Positions 1 to 11,701 of a stretch of 64,000 bases of DNA are shown here, piece by piece. Numbering within the stretch: the first letter of the stretch is position 1; each line of letters begins with the position of its first letter. Origin of the DNA: Plenodomus lindquistii (Eukaryota > Ascomycota > Dothideomycetes > Pleosporales > Leptosphaeriaceae). The notes under the pieces are model-generated. The model was not told where the DNA came from. It searched no databases and saw nothing but the letters and a program-made list of their open reading frames with translations. Made by a program: the position numbers and the translations under genes. The stretch lies in NCBI GenBank assembly GCA_025504975.1, contig JANUWI010000007.1, positions 248,001-312,000 of the forward strand, given 5' to 3'.

Positions 1-2132
1 AGCGTCAAATATTTCCCGATCGAACAACGGTCGGAGCCAACGAGTTGGTCTGAGTGTCTTTGCCGCCCAGAAATTCGCGCGAGGTACATGTAGCCGACGA
101 TCGTGCTCATGTTTATAGATTTCGAGATGGATTCCGAGATTACACGGTCCGTAATTGGAGCTGTAGCGCGAATCTAAGCGTCGCTGATAACAATAAAGAC
201 ATGTAGGACAGAGTTGAGACGGAAATTCGGGGCTGGACGTTTGTATGTTGGCTTCATCACGTAGAGTAGTTCTGGACAATTTGTCAAGGATGAAGAGCGT
301 GATGAACTGACAGCTGGTCAATTGGAATGACTGCCGCTCTCTCGTCCTTGATTTTCTTTCGCAAGCGACTTTTCCGACACACTTTGAGCCAGAGATTCGG
401 TTCGTGGATCCGAGAAGTCGACTGCTTCGGGTCAGTTAAGGCGACCGCGATTACTTTAGGACTTCTAAGCATACCCAATGAGACAGCATGATGGCGACTT
501 GATGGCGAACAAGGCTTTCTCCTTTAGCCGCTAGGGTCAATGGGTCTCATCTTCTGGGCCCTACCCCACACTTCTGGACCGTTATCAAAGTGGAGTGACC
601 AGACCTCACTCCGAGTCAAAAGGCTTTGCTTGTAGGTGGCTTTACGACCACAAGCTGAAGAAGTAAACCTGTCCCCAGACATTGAAGCCGGACGCTATCC
701 GATGCACGAACACGCCGATGCAAGTGCTTCCAACGTGCGTACATACCGTTGGATCTAAGTGAGAGCGAACATGTCGAACATGATCCAAATACGTAAATGC
801 GGACCCAGGGGTCAGGGCCGAATGGTCGGGGGCGCGGCACCCATAGCGCGTCCTCAACAAGGTAATACGTTAGAGATTGATGGGCTCCGAATTTTTAGTC
901 ACCAGCTTGGCTGACAAGTTCGCGTGCTCAGCTTACACAGGGCCAGTGGTGGAGGCAACAGCAGGTCCAGAGAAAGCCTTCCTTGGTCTTAATGGGTCCG
1001 TGAAGCTGGAATGCGAGTGTCTCAAACACGGCATGCGACCATATGCTAGTAGAGTTGTATTTGGGACGCTGCTTATCCGTTCCTCGTTGATCAAGGAGAC
1101 ACAAAGCTGACGACGGATGATAGGCAGGTGGTACCGGGTGCGGGACGTCATTACGGTCTCTCAGTCTGTGACCGACGACGTACGACAGTCGAATGGGCAG
1201 CCATGAGGGGTGGAGAATGGGAAGACGCGCCTCTCCATTTCCCGCATCCGCTTTTCATGGCCCAAAGGGGAGGTATCACATCAAAGGTTGATGCTGCAAG
1301 GCCATTCGACGATGTCGTCTACTAGCGCCAAAAATTGTCTGGGGTAGCCCAACCTGACTGGTCGCTCTCCCGAAGGCAAAATGGAAATGTGCTTGACCCT
1401 CGGTGTTGATGACCACACGCGATAGTCGCGCTGCGCCCATTATTTACCAGCTCTTCATGACAGCTGTTGAGCAAAGTGGATATTCTAGATAACGCCTTCA
1501 GTCAGCCCGAGTATCGGCTTATATCGTCGTCTCCGAATCACGTTGTGCTGCGGCCGGCTTCCAGACGCCGCGGACCGTGCGACTCTTCAGCTACCCTGGT
1601 CCTTCGGCGAGCCATTGGCCAGACGCACAATATCTGGTCTCTCCACTGGTGAGCCGCATCAACACACTGCCTGATCCCAGGCTCTTGCCAGACCCACAGC
1701 AGCCTCCACCGTACTGGCTCGCACAAAATAAGGGTACTTGTCTCTGCAAATCACGGTGCGAGCTCGCTGACGGCGAATGTCGCTGGTACCTGGACCCATG
1801 CGGGCTGGTGGGCGAAGCCGCCCTCCCATCCAGTACCCGCAACCTTACTGCTAGCACGCGGCCATGCGAGTGTTCCACTCGTGCTTCACGGACGAGCTTT
1901 TTGTCACCTCGCCTAATATGCCCCTCAACGATGGCGAATCCACAGGGTTCAAGGCTTGCTTGTGCACGGCGCAGCTGAAGGGTTGGGGAAGCCATCCTGC
2001 CCTTCCGAATAGCTTTATATCAATCTCCCCACTCGCGTGCATCGGATCCTTCAGTGATGCTTCATCCTCGCTCAATTCTCGAACTCGACTGAAGTACCTC
2101 AAGGGTGCTTCATCCTTCCGCCCACGACCAGC
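1..2132. other. Gene-free stretch upstream of the rhodopsin-domain gene
   Basis: No coding region could be supported here. The open frames are short, mostly start at non-ATG codons, overlap each other on both strands (the two longest, near 1577-1995, lie antisense to each other) and resemble no family I know. No tRNA-type internal promoter pair or long repeat was seen. The last few hundred bases presumably hold the promoter and 5' leader of the next gene. Confidence 0.5.
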
Positions 2133-3388
2133 ATGAGGTCACCACCTCCATCCGTCCTCAAGACGTGGCCGAAGCCCAACTACGTGGATCCAGTCACCCG
2201 TGGCAATGGGCTCATGATTATCGAACTTACCTTGCTGCCCATCGCCATGATCGTGGTGTTCCTACGGACCTGGATCCGAATCAGCTGGCTCAAGAAGTCT
2301 TGGTGGGATGACTATCTGATGATTGTTGCCATGGTACGATTGAGAGATCGGAGGCGCCGAGTGGCGATGCTGACAATGTGCAGATCTTCTCGATTGGCAC
2401 CACTGTGCTCGTCATCCTAGCAACCCAACTGTATGGATGGGACAAACATGTCTGGGATCTCACAATTCCTGAACTGGAAACCGGACGCAAGGTACACTGT
2501 TGTGCGACCCGTGTCACTACCAGCTGAGATTGACCATTTTCTAGGCATCGATTGCTGGTCAGACGCTATTTGTCCTTGCGTCTAGTACTGTGAAGATGTC
2601 TATTCTTGTATCATACTTCCGTATCGCACCAGAAAAGTCGGTCTTCCGGAAGTTGGTCTGGGCAACCTTTGCCCTTGTCTTCGCGGCATTCGTCGTCTTC
2701 TTCGTAGCGCTATGGGTACAATGCATGTACGTTGTCCTGTGTCACACAGTATGCTCACCGTGCTGACAAGCGTAGTCCTATCGCCAGTTACTGGACATTC
2801 TCGGCCGATCACCACGATTGTATACCGGAAGGCCCTCCACTTGTGGTCCAAAGTATTCTCAATGTCGTAACAGACTTCATGATTTACGCTCTCCCGATTC
2901 CTACACTCTTCTCGCTCTCGTTGCCGTGGAGCCAGCGGGTTGGTCTCGTCGTCCTGTTCTCCGTCGGAGGTGTTATCGTCGTTGCTAGTAGCTTCCGCGC
3001 GTACTGGGTCCATTATACACTCTTCAAGACCTACGACGCAACATGGCAAGGCTATCAAATATGGCTCTGGACGGCTGTCGAAACAAACGTGGGACTGATC
3101 TGTGGGTGCATTCCTGCTCTGAAGCCTTTAGTATTCCGCAACCGTGCAAGGAACAACGGCTCGAGATACGGCAATGGGTCGCAAAACAGTAGAAGGAAGG
3201 AGAAGGTTACTCCAGTGATTGATCAAGTCGAGATGGACACCCGCAAGCTTACTGAAAACGATGATTCACGGCCGACAACAGCTGTGCCAATACACCATCG
3301 GCCGCTGTCGGAACGACCGATGAGCGGCGACACATACAAGAGCCGATATGATCTGGATATTGAACAGCAGAAAGCTTATATGTATTGA
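2133..3388 (+). CDS. Fungal rhodopsin-domain (Pth11-like) integral membrane protein
   Basis: Predicted seven-helix plasma-membrane protein of the large fungal 'rhodopsin domain' family, related to Pth11-type receptors but here without an N-terminal CFEM domain. Exons are inferred at 2133-2333, 2384-2491, 2545-2726 and 2776-3388, giving 367 residues; all junctions keep frame and use GT-AG introns of 49-53 nt. Family hallmarks are the first helix, the WWDD motif after it (about residues 57-60), the region around HDCIPEGPP before helix five, and the last helix followed by a polar, Ser/Arg-rich cytoplasmic tail of about 95 residues. Members are thought to sense surface or nutrient cues, but most have no known ligand, so no specific role is assigned. 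The start ATG is the first in the frame and leads directly into the first hydrophobic helix. Confidence 0.85.
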
Positions 3389-5121
3389 TGGTCGGTCCTC
3401 TTCACCTTTATGATTTTTAATTTGCGCACATGTTCTGCATCCATCCTGCGACCAAGCGCCTGTATTTAGCAACTCTCCTAGGGACTTGTGCCGTCCCGAC
3501 GACAACCCTTTCCTTACGATCGCTTTCCATCTCTTTACACCCAGCAAAATACCCTGGCGGCTCGCTTCTCGATTCAGCGATATTATATCGGTTACAATCG
3601 TCTTTACGACACTGGCTGTGTCTATTTCCTTTGTTCAATCAGCAAGGATTCCTGCACATAGCAGGCAATGAAAACCAGTCAATGTACTTGATCAGCTACG
3701 ATCATTACCAGCCTATACGCTGCTCTTACTGCAACCACAATCACACCACCTGTACGTGTGTATGCATATCTCTGCTGCGTGTTTGCGGCGTTGGTCAGTC
3801 GTGTTTCTGGCACAATGGGAGTCGCTTTTGGGCTGAATGAACCTAGCTTGTCTTCAAGTCGCGTACAGATTGCATGCGCAAGGGAATTGTAATCCGCTGC
3901 AATCCCTTCATTTCAACAGCTTTCGGGATGTAAGCCTTTCGGTCCGCAGCTTGTACATCATGCGATGATATCATCTGCCGCGCATTGGCCAGTATCGCCC
4001 GAACAAACGGAGATCGCTGAAATGGCAGGACGGGATGTCGAACGTGCCTTGAGCAAGGTGCGACGTGCAGTCCTTTTGTTTCCCACCACGACCCGTGTTC
4101 ATCATACTTCCTTCGACCACCTGTCAGTCTGTGCCTCATACATGATGTCACTCCCACAATCCGATTCCACGTCGCACGGCGAAATCATCCCGGCCGCATG
4201 AACGAGGCTGCAATTACGGCTGTCGCAGGGCTGGCTTATACATACGGCCGAGGCAGTGTGCTGTCAGGGCCGTTGGATGGCCAGCGCAGAGTCATTTGGC
4301 CTGCGCATGACGACGACCACGCCGCAGATCGAATCGAATCGATCCCCTGCTGAGTCTTTGACACTGGACAGCATCGTCCAGCGGCGAGCGCGTCATGAAT
4401 GAACAGACAGCTCTTCGTGTTCCAATGTCATGGCCCTGGATTCTTGTCGACACTCAGGGACGAACCCGATGGTGTGGGCGCCTTCAGCTCAAACATGGCT
4501 GAAAGCCCTAGGGCTGAGATGTCAGGGGCTTGGCAGTCCGACTTCCAACCCCGGCTCGCATGCATGCAGCATGACGCCTTTGCAGGTCAACTCTCACCGC
4601 CGCGGCTTACACTCGCAAATTTATCGATTGCGCGTTGTTTGACGCTGCCCTTGCCTGCCGACAGGAGCATCCATTGTGGGACCCCTGGTGTATGTATGGC
4701 AACGCACAAGGGCGTCGTGCAATATCTGTAACAACTACAGCGGTTATTTGGTTACCCTGGGCTACCAGCAATGCCCGGGGTGGAGCTCTTTCGAGGCGTT
4801 GGGTGTAATTTTGCCGACCAAATTCCACAGGCCGAACGTCACAACCGACGACAGTGCCTCGACGCACGATTCTCTTTGGTCCCAGATATTGCCTAGGTCT
4901 CGCTTGATTGAGGATCTAAAGCGCGATCTGGCGTTGAGGCGGCAACCTGGCTCGTGCTAGCTTTGTTCTTTTAGAAGCCTGCCAGCGCATTGCGCAGCCG
5001 ACGGCCTTCACGCTTCATGTCTAAACAGAAAGACGCGCATGGTCCAATGCCGGCCTAGTATTATAAGCTGCAGGTACTCGCTACTTTTTTGCTACTCCCA
5101 ATTGAACCATACATACTCACC
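3389..5121. other. Gene-free stretch between two plus-strand genes
   Basis: No convincing gene is seen. Open frames such as those near 3430-3840 and 4399-4731 have no family resemblance and lie in what should be the 3' and 5' flanks of the neighbouring genes. A TATA-like run (5059-5067) sits about 60 bases before the ATG of the flavoprotein gene and may be its core promoter. Confidence 0.45.
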
Positions 5122-6748
5122 ATGAAGTGCACGACAATGTGGTCGCTTGCGCTGCCGCTACTTGCTTACTTTTCACTGACTGCCTCAGCTCGACCATACC
5201 AACGCCATGAGAAACATCCCGTCTGCATCATTGGCGCAGGCCCAGCTGGCTTGTCTGCCGCGAGTAGACTCGAAGACAAAGGCATCAAGTCCATGATCTT
5301 CGATAGACAAGAGGCTGTGGGTGGGAAATGTCAATCGTGGTATGATGAAGAGTAAGTCACACAGCATCACAGACTAGCGCCACAACCGCAGCTGACCAAC
5401 TATACAGCGGTAACTTCTACCCACTCGGCGCCGCCTTTTTCTCCAACGTGACTTATCCTGAGACCATTGGCATACTTAACCAGACCAACGTATCAATTCA
5501 ACCCTTTGCGCTCGCGGGCTCACGTGAGGTTTACCGCTACAATTACACCAATGGACTCATACAGCAGAACCCTGCCTTGGCGCCTCAATTCCTTGCGACA
5601 GTGTCTGCAGAAATCCCGCGCTACATCCAGCTATGGAATCAACGATTTCGGCATGTCAGCGGTACAAACTTCAAGGTACGACTGTCGTGCAACGTCGCAC
5701 AAGAACGGCTAGCTAATGCAGGAACAGAATGGTGTGCCAGATGAGTTTACCGTGTCCGGCGCAGAGTGGTTTCGCCAAAATAACTTTACGGCTCTACCAA
5801 TACTACTCGTGACACCTGTTGCGTGGTACGGTTATGGGGATATAAATATCGTGCCGGCGGTACGTCACTGCTCCAGCTCCACATGGCCCTTGCAGGGATC
5901 GTGCATTCCCATTTTCAGGTCACTTACACGTGATTTAGCTTTACATCTTGAACTACATCACACCAGATATCCTGACGGCATTTGTCGGTCTGCATGGCGT
6001 TTACTACATGGACTTCAACAAGATGTGGGTAGAATTTGTCAAGAACAAGCTCTGCAAAACCACGATCAAAACCTCCGCCGAGGTCCGTTGCGTCGACCGA
6101 TCCGGCCATAACCCAGTCCTCACATATACTGAACCCACCTCAAATGGGACATATGTCCAGTGGAGCAAGCAGGAATGCTCCTCGGTGATCTTCGCCTTCC
6201 CGCCAAGCATAGAAAATCTTGAGAGAGTTGGCGTGGACATGACCGAGCAAGAGCACAACACCTTCAGCAACGTCACCACACACCAGTACTACTCTTCAGT
6301 CAACGAATTCGCCCTTCCCTTTGGCGTATCATACACTGCCGCTGCGGAATCACCGCAGGTTCCGCCACCCAACGACGGCCAACCAGTCGCAATTCTACAC
6401 CTCACCCAACAGTCCAACATTTCCGTCGCCTGGTCCTGGGGCCCCTATGAATTCCAAACCGAAGAAGCCGCAAAGCGAATCCTCATTGAGAGCATGGGCA
6501 AGATCAACAAGGATCCGCGCCAGATCAACGGGACACTCCAGCCCTTTTGCGAGGACGACGTCAAAGCCTTCCGCAAGTGGGACTACTTCCCGCACTTTGA
6601 GGGCGATGCGCTGCGTGCCGGCGCATACGAAAAGTACAACTGCCTCCAGGGCCAGAAGAAGACGTACTATGCCAGTGGCCTGGCGGGCATGGAGATTGTC
6701 GAGTTTGCGATTCGCGGTGGGTACGATGTTGTAGATACCTACTTCTAG
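5122..6748 (+). CDS. Secreted FAD-dependent amine oxidase-like oxidoreductase
   Basis: Flavin-containing amine oxidoreductase of the fungal group often annotated as beta-cyclopiazonate dehydrogenase-like or FAD/NAD(P)-binding. Exons are inferred at 5122-5351, 5408-5675, 5722-5859 and 5939-6748 (about 481 residues; the third exon may instead start at 5728). Residues 1-23 form a signal peptide. The FAD-binding dinucleotide motif GAGPAG lies at about 38-43, followed by an acidic/arginine strand end and a GGKCQSW segment. The C-terminal block GLAGMEIVEFAIRGG is the usual flavin-contacting end of the family. Several N-glycosylation sequons fit a secreted protein. The substrate cannot be read from sequence. 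The start at 5122 was preferred over a non-ATG codon at 5089 because it has a CACCATG context and opens directly into the signal peptide. No biosynthetic genes flank it, so a role in a secondary-metabolite cluster is not supported here. Confidence 0.82.
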
Positions 6749-7476
6749 GAGTACTCGATGCGCATCCCTACGATTGAACGGCCGCGCACGACTGAACGGC
6801 CACATCTCTTCTAATTGAAATACACGCACGCACGAAAACGAAAAAAATCGGGACGGCAGATTTGCTTTTATAACGACTTTGATATTGTTTGTACTCGAAA
6901 TTACGGCGGCAAGACTCACCTTTTTTTTTCTTAACGACGACTACGGACTTGGTTTTTTTTTAGAGATGATACCTAACCGCTACTTCGATGAGCGTCATGA
7001 TCACGCGACATTCCCTGTTTGCGAACTGTTAACGTGTAACGGGATACACGTGTGTACGGTTGGAGCTGAACTAGGGATCAACGATTATGACTGGCCCTCA
7101 AATGGGGGGCTTTTAATGGTAATACGGCTTGTAGATGTATGAATGTTGGTTGGATAAAGATGTACGAGTTCAGAGTACGATGACGGACGGCAGTATAATG
7201 AGGTCAGGGAGAAACGTATATGGATGAATGAATGAGACAAGTGTATCTGATAGTATGTTTGTATACTCATGTTCCCTTGATGGTAGCAACTTAGGTTTTG
7301 TACTATTCTGCTCTTTGACATAGGTTGTACTTACTGCTTGCCCCGCAGCAACCTGTCTCTCTCCACCCCGTCTACTCATCAACCATGTAAGCAAGACTCT
7401 CTCACCTCGAACCTATTCCCTTCACCTGTCCTCCCTCCCCCAATAACACCAAACCTGAACCAAAAAATCAAGCCAC

Positions 7477-7622
7477 TGGACGAGCGACGATTCGAACGCC
7501 GACCTCTAACATCAGCGCGAGGCGTCCCTGCGCAAGTCTAATTCTGTCTAGACTGACAGCGCCAGACTGTCTCCGCAGTGGGCTGCAAAGTGTGAGCGTC
7601 ATAACCATTAGACCACTCGTCC
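7477..7622 (-). tRNA. tRNA-like gene or pseudogene, possibly with a long intron
   Basis: On the minus strand a 146-nt element begins GGACGAG and ends CTCGTCCA, so the two ends form a complete 7-bp acceptor stem. Next to the 3' end is a 5-bp T stem (CGGCG/CGTCG, one G-U pair) closing a canonical TTCGAAT loop. Near the 5' end TGGTCTAATGG matches the Pol III A-box consensus exactly and folds as a D arm. The anticodon arm is not clean: the nearest pairing (CTCAC with GTTAG) has one mismatch and leaves C in place of the universal U33. About 70 nt would have to be an intron. I therefore cannot assign an isotype. It may be a real intron-containing tRNA that I have mis-folded, or a degenerate copy. 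Confidence 0.5.
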
Positions 7623-7723
7623 TTGTGTGTTTGTTGTATTTGATGATTGATGGGGGGTTGTTGAAAACAAAAGACTTGTATCATAGATACATGACAAGAG
7701 GGAAGGAAGTGAGAGCAAACGCG

Positions 7724-7745
7724 GGAAAGGAAAGGAAAGGAAAGG
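7724..7745. repeat. GGAAA microsatellite
   Basis: About four and a half tandem copies of GGAAA in the gene-free region right of the tRNA-like element. Confidence 0.9.
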
Positions 7746-8087
7746 TGAGAGTGGGGAGTAGCTTGTGGATTTCAAGTCTCATGCGAAGATGTGGTAGGAT
7801 TAAGGATGAGATTGTGGTAATGAGTGTTGTGGATGTAAAGATACGTATATGTAAATTGGAAAATTGGGAGATTGGGCTCTTGGGCCGGGTATCAAGATTG
7901 TACGACTGGCAAATCGATGTGCGATCCTCCTTTTCCTCATCGTATCGAAGCACAACCTGGTTGTGTCCGCTTAGTCGTCGCAATTCCTCGTGAGTATCTT
8001 CGTCATGTCGTAAAGAGCGTGATGCTAAATCTCAAGCTCAGAGCCCGTCTCGCTCTCTCACTCATAGCGCTCCTTCAAATGCACCTC

Positions 8088-9997
8088 TTAAACCCTTTCA
8101 TCAGGTACCACCGGCCTCGCCCCAGCAGTAACAGCATCAATCGCATCCATACTTTCCCTTTCCCTCTCCCTCTCCCCAAACCCGCCACCCATCTCCTTCT
8201 GCCTGAGCTCCCAACTCCCCACCCTCTCATGTCCCTTCTTCGCCCCCGCTTCACCAAACCCACTCGTCACAATTCCCGCCGGCGGCGCCGCATTCTTCGC
8301 CATACTCAAATCCGGATCACTCGCCAACTTGGCACTGCCCTTGAACCCGCCTAGATCCGATTTCCTCCTCCCCCTCCGTTCAACACGATGGAATCTCACA
8401 CCCAGCGCCAGCACCGCGAGCGCAAACAGCAACCCCGCAACAACCAGCGCAACAACCGCGCCAATAACCCCCGCAACCGCCGGACTAATCTTCCCGCGCC
8501 GCCAAGACGTAGCAGGTTCGTTGCGGAGCGAATCCGTAACCTTGCCATTTACATCTTTACAAAAGATTGCAGGGGAATCACAACTCGCACACCATTCCAT
8601 CCTATCCACTGCAATCCCGCCCACCGCACTTTCAAACTCGCTCCAAGGAATCTCCGTCCCACTCGGTCCATTGCCCAAGATAGGATATGTCACGATGTTA
8701 TCTTCGAACCCAGCTGTGCCATTATGGAAGTAAAATCTCACCCACAGGTCGTCGGTGTTGGTTGGGAAATCGGCGTTGGTGCCCGTGGAGTAGAGTTCAA
8801 AGACCATTGCGCTGCCCCAGGTGGGCACGCTGCGGAAATACGTGTTGTGCAGGTCTGCGCTTATGAGGGAGAGGAGCGAGACCATGGGTTCTTGTTCGCC
8901 GAAGAAGAAGGTTAGGGGGTTGGAGAGGTCGGTTGGGGAGGCGCCGCGGCGGCGCGAGGAGATTAGTTGCCGGAATTGGGTGAGGATGGAGGTGGCGAGG
9001 GTGTGGCCGGCCATGGCTTGGTAGGTGGTGCTTTGGGGGGAGGCGGAGGTGTTGCCGTAGAGGTACCATGCTTCTGTGTCTGCGAGGTGGAGAATTTGGG
9101 GGTAGACGGTGGCGTAGTTTGAGTCGCTAGATAGAGCGGTGTAGATGCTGGTGTTGTGTTGGTACTGGTAGCGGAGGTAGTCTGCTATTTCGAGGGCGGA
9201 GTTGTAGTTCCTGTTATTTTTGTTAGTTTCGTTCCAAAGAAAGAAGTTTCCACTGATTCACTGCCCCCTACATCTGTCCACTCAACCCAACAACTGTTGA
9301 ATCAATCGTAGAAAGAAAAAACGTCGGAAACTCACATATCATCCACCCCCAAATTCCCCTCAAACCAATCAACATTCAGCCTCCCGAACAACTCCCTCGT
9401 ATCCCCCTCCATCTGCTCAAACTCACTCGTAGTAAAATACTTCATCCCATCCCTCTTCGCAACCGGACAATCCGTACTCCCAGCTACATAAATGCTCCCT
9501 GCATCAAGCGCCCCATGCGTCTGCACATTCGCATACTGGTACCCCTTGAGCGGATAATCTAGCATGGTGCCATCACTCAGCAGTCCCGTGACAGGCCCAG
9601 TGCCATTCACCGTGCCGCGCGGCGGATACAGACCTTGCATAAAGGCCTGCGCGGCGGCAACGAGGTACTGCGCATCGCCTGTTTGAATGCTAATTTGCTC
9701 GTTGTTTAGGATGTTGCGTGCGAGACCGGCGATGGGCTGGATGCCTAGGCCTGAAGGGGAGGAGCCGGCGATGTAGCGGGTGCGGAAGTGGCGGCCAAGG
9801 GTGAGCATGGTGTTTGCGCCTACAGTGCTGAGAATGGGGGTGTCGGGGCGGGAGAGCGGCGTGCGCTCGCCGGTGCGGATGAAGGCGAAGGCGCCGTGGG
9901 GGTGGTAGGAGCTGGTCTTTCGGGTTGGGGAGTTTGTGGTTTGCGCGCTGGTGAGAGCGGACATGGCTAGGAGGCCAGCGATGGTATACGAGACCAT
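8088..9997 (-). CDS. Membrane-anchored histidine acid phosphatase relative lacking catalytic residues
   Basis: Two exons (9997-9336 and 9210-8088, intron of 125 nt) encode 594 residues with the fold signature of the branch-2 histidine phosphatases (acid phosphatase/phytase type). A signal peptide occupies about residues 1-18. The catalytic motif of the family, RHGxRxP, reads RTGERTP here (41-47), so the nucleophilic His is Thr. The distal HD proton-donor motif is replaced by ADLHNT (about 339-344). A CxxC-type segment and a second cysteine (about 427-437) precede a clear transmembrane helix (about 465-494), followed by a basic, Gly/Ser-rich cytoplasmic tail of about 100 residues. Phosphatase activity is therefore doubtful; a cell-surface binding or signalling role is a guess. 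Overall family membership is well supported by length, secretion signal and flanking sequence of both motifs. Confidence 0.8.
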
Positions 9998-11701
9998 GAT
10001 TGCGGTTGCCGTTCAGAGAGTTCGCAAGTGTACTGTACCGACCGAGTACTTGATCGCCGTGGACGTCTATACTCAATATCCACCTTACAGTCACCTACTC
10101 ACAACGTAAGAAATATCGACCCACGATGGACAAGACGAAAAACGCTACCCAACCCTCCCACAAACCACGGGAAACACCACTCTACTTATGCCTGAACCCG
10201 TGCGTAGATACCTACCTCGCATGCAGCTAACGCCGCAATCCCGTTCCAACTCCATGCCTCTACCGGTACAGTCCAAGGCAGACACTACCACGGCTGACCC
10301 ACTTACCACTACCTACCCACGAGCGCCAGCGCCCGCTCCCGGCCCCCAAGATGCCAATAGCGGCGTTGTGCTGAATGGGGAATGGGGTGTAGACTGAACT
10401 AAGCTTACCTGTTCACGCTGGCGTGGTGGTCTAGTGAACTATGTAACGTTTATAATTGGTGGGGTGCCGTACTTAGCCATCGCAATCGCAATCGCCTACA
10501 TACAGAACCACGCAGTAAGGCAAGCTAAAGCGCATCATCGTCATGCATGCGGTCGGCCAACTGGTTACTCTACATCAACACCAACACGACGGCACGGCTT
10601 TGGAACTCAGCTATCCAGGAGCCACCTCCGACGCACCTTTTCACCGCAAACAAAGAATAGAAATCCCCATTCCACAAGCAAGTCCTCCTCCTTGCGTAAA
10701 CTGTTTTCGTTCCCCGCTGCACGTTTTTCCGCACCCATTATCCAACAAATCTAATCGAATCCACGTATATTCCATACGCTCACACCATCGCAACACCACA
10801 TTCTAGATCGTGCTCGCGCAGAATCAGCATCGTGGTGGCTGGGCCACACAAAAAGCGGGGGTGTACATAGGTACCTGTAAGCACAGCACACGCGCATGCC
10901 GTTAGCCTTGCTGTGCTACATATAGTCTACACCATGTATAGTTAGCCCACCCTCCTCTTAGTACTTACCAAACCCCAACACCGAGAAAACCGGTGAACGC
11001 AATAAGTACACCACATCTTCGCACCCACCCACCCATGATGGGACGGGTTTATTGCGCTACGGTCCTGGGCGAGGGAACGGGTAAGAGGGGTGTTTGGTAC
11101 CTGCATTCCAACACCCGCCCCTCCCTCCCCTTTACATCATCACCGTCATCATTATTCACCCTTCTCTGCGCTCATCTATATCTTCCAGGCGCCAGGATTC
11201 AGGAACCAGGAACAGCACAGCAAAGTGGGGTGAGGGTGGCCCAGAAATCCCTGCCGTGAGGTGTCTAACCATTGCAAGCGGGGCCTGCAAAAGTCATTGG
11301 CATGTAGCGTGGTACGCCTGAAAAAATTCGAGCATGACATGTACCGGCTTTTTTTGCGTGTAAACACGTGGTTGACCTCATCATGCCCAACCCAATGACT
11401 AGCAAGGGCTGACAGGCACATGCGGAGCTGCTGACGGCACTTCAAGACGTCACTGCCACGTTTAAGCAAAACTACAACAAGAGACTCAAAAAGACAAAGT
11501 CAAGTTCATCGTGTGACATTAAAATACTATATATCTCTCGCCCACAGCTGGCGAATGTTGCTACAATAGCCCCACAATCTGTGTGCCAAGAACATTGGTC
11601 TACCTCGCGCAAAACGCCTTTGTTTAGAGTCTATTTCATCAAATCGACGAACCAACCCTCGTTTTCCATCACGTCCTTTTGTTCCCATTCTGAATTGTAA
11701 T
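9998..11701. other. Gene-free stretch between phosphatase relative and acl1
   Basis: This region is the promoter side of the phosphatase relative and the 3' side of acl1. Open frames near 10434-10806 and 10993-11321 are short, start poorly and look like translated low-complexity DNA. Nothing else could be supported. Confidence 0.5.

Larger units (their letters stand above)
6749..8087. other. Gene-free stretch between convergent genes, with a tRNA-like element
   Basis: This is the 3' flank of the plus-strand flavoprotein gene and of the minus-strand phosphatase relative. It contains the tRNA-like element at 7477-7622 and a GGAAA microsatellite at 7724-7745. The remaining open frames are short, use non-ATG starts and have no recognisable content. 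Confidence 0.5.

Noticed and set aside
1577..1995. Two antisense frames of about 133 codons
   Set aside because: They mirror each other, the plus-strand one starts at GTG, and neither shows a CFEM or other domain that would extend the rhodopsin-domain gene.
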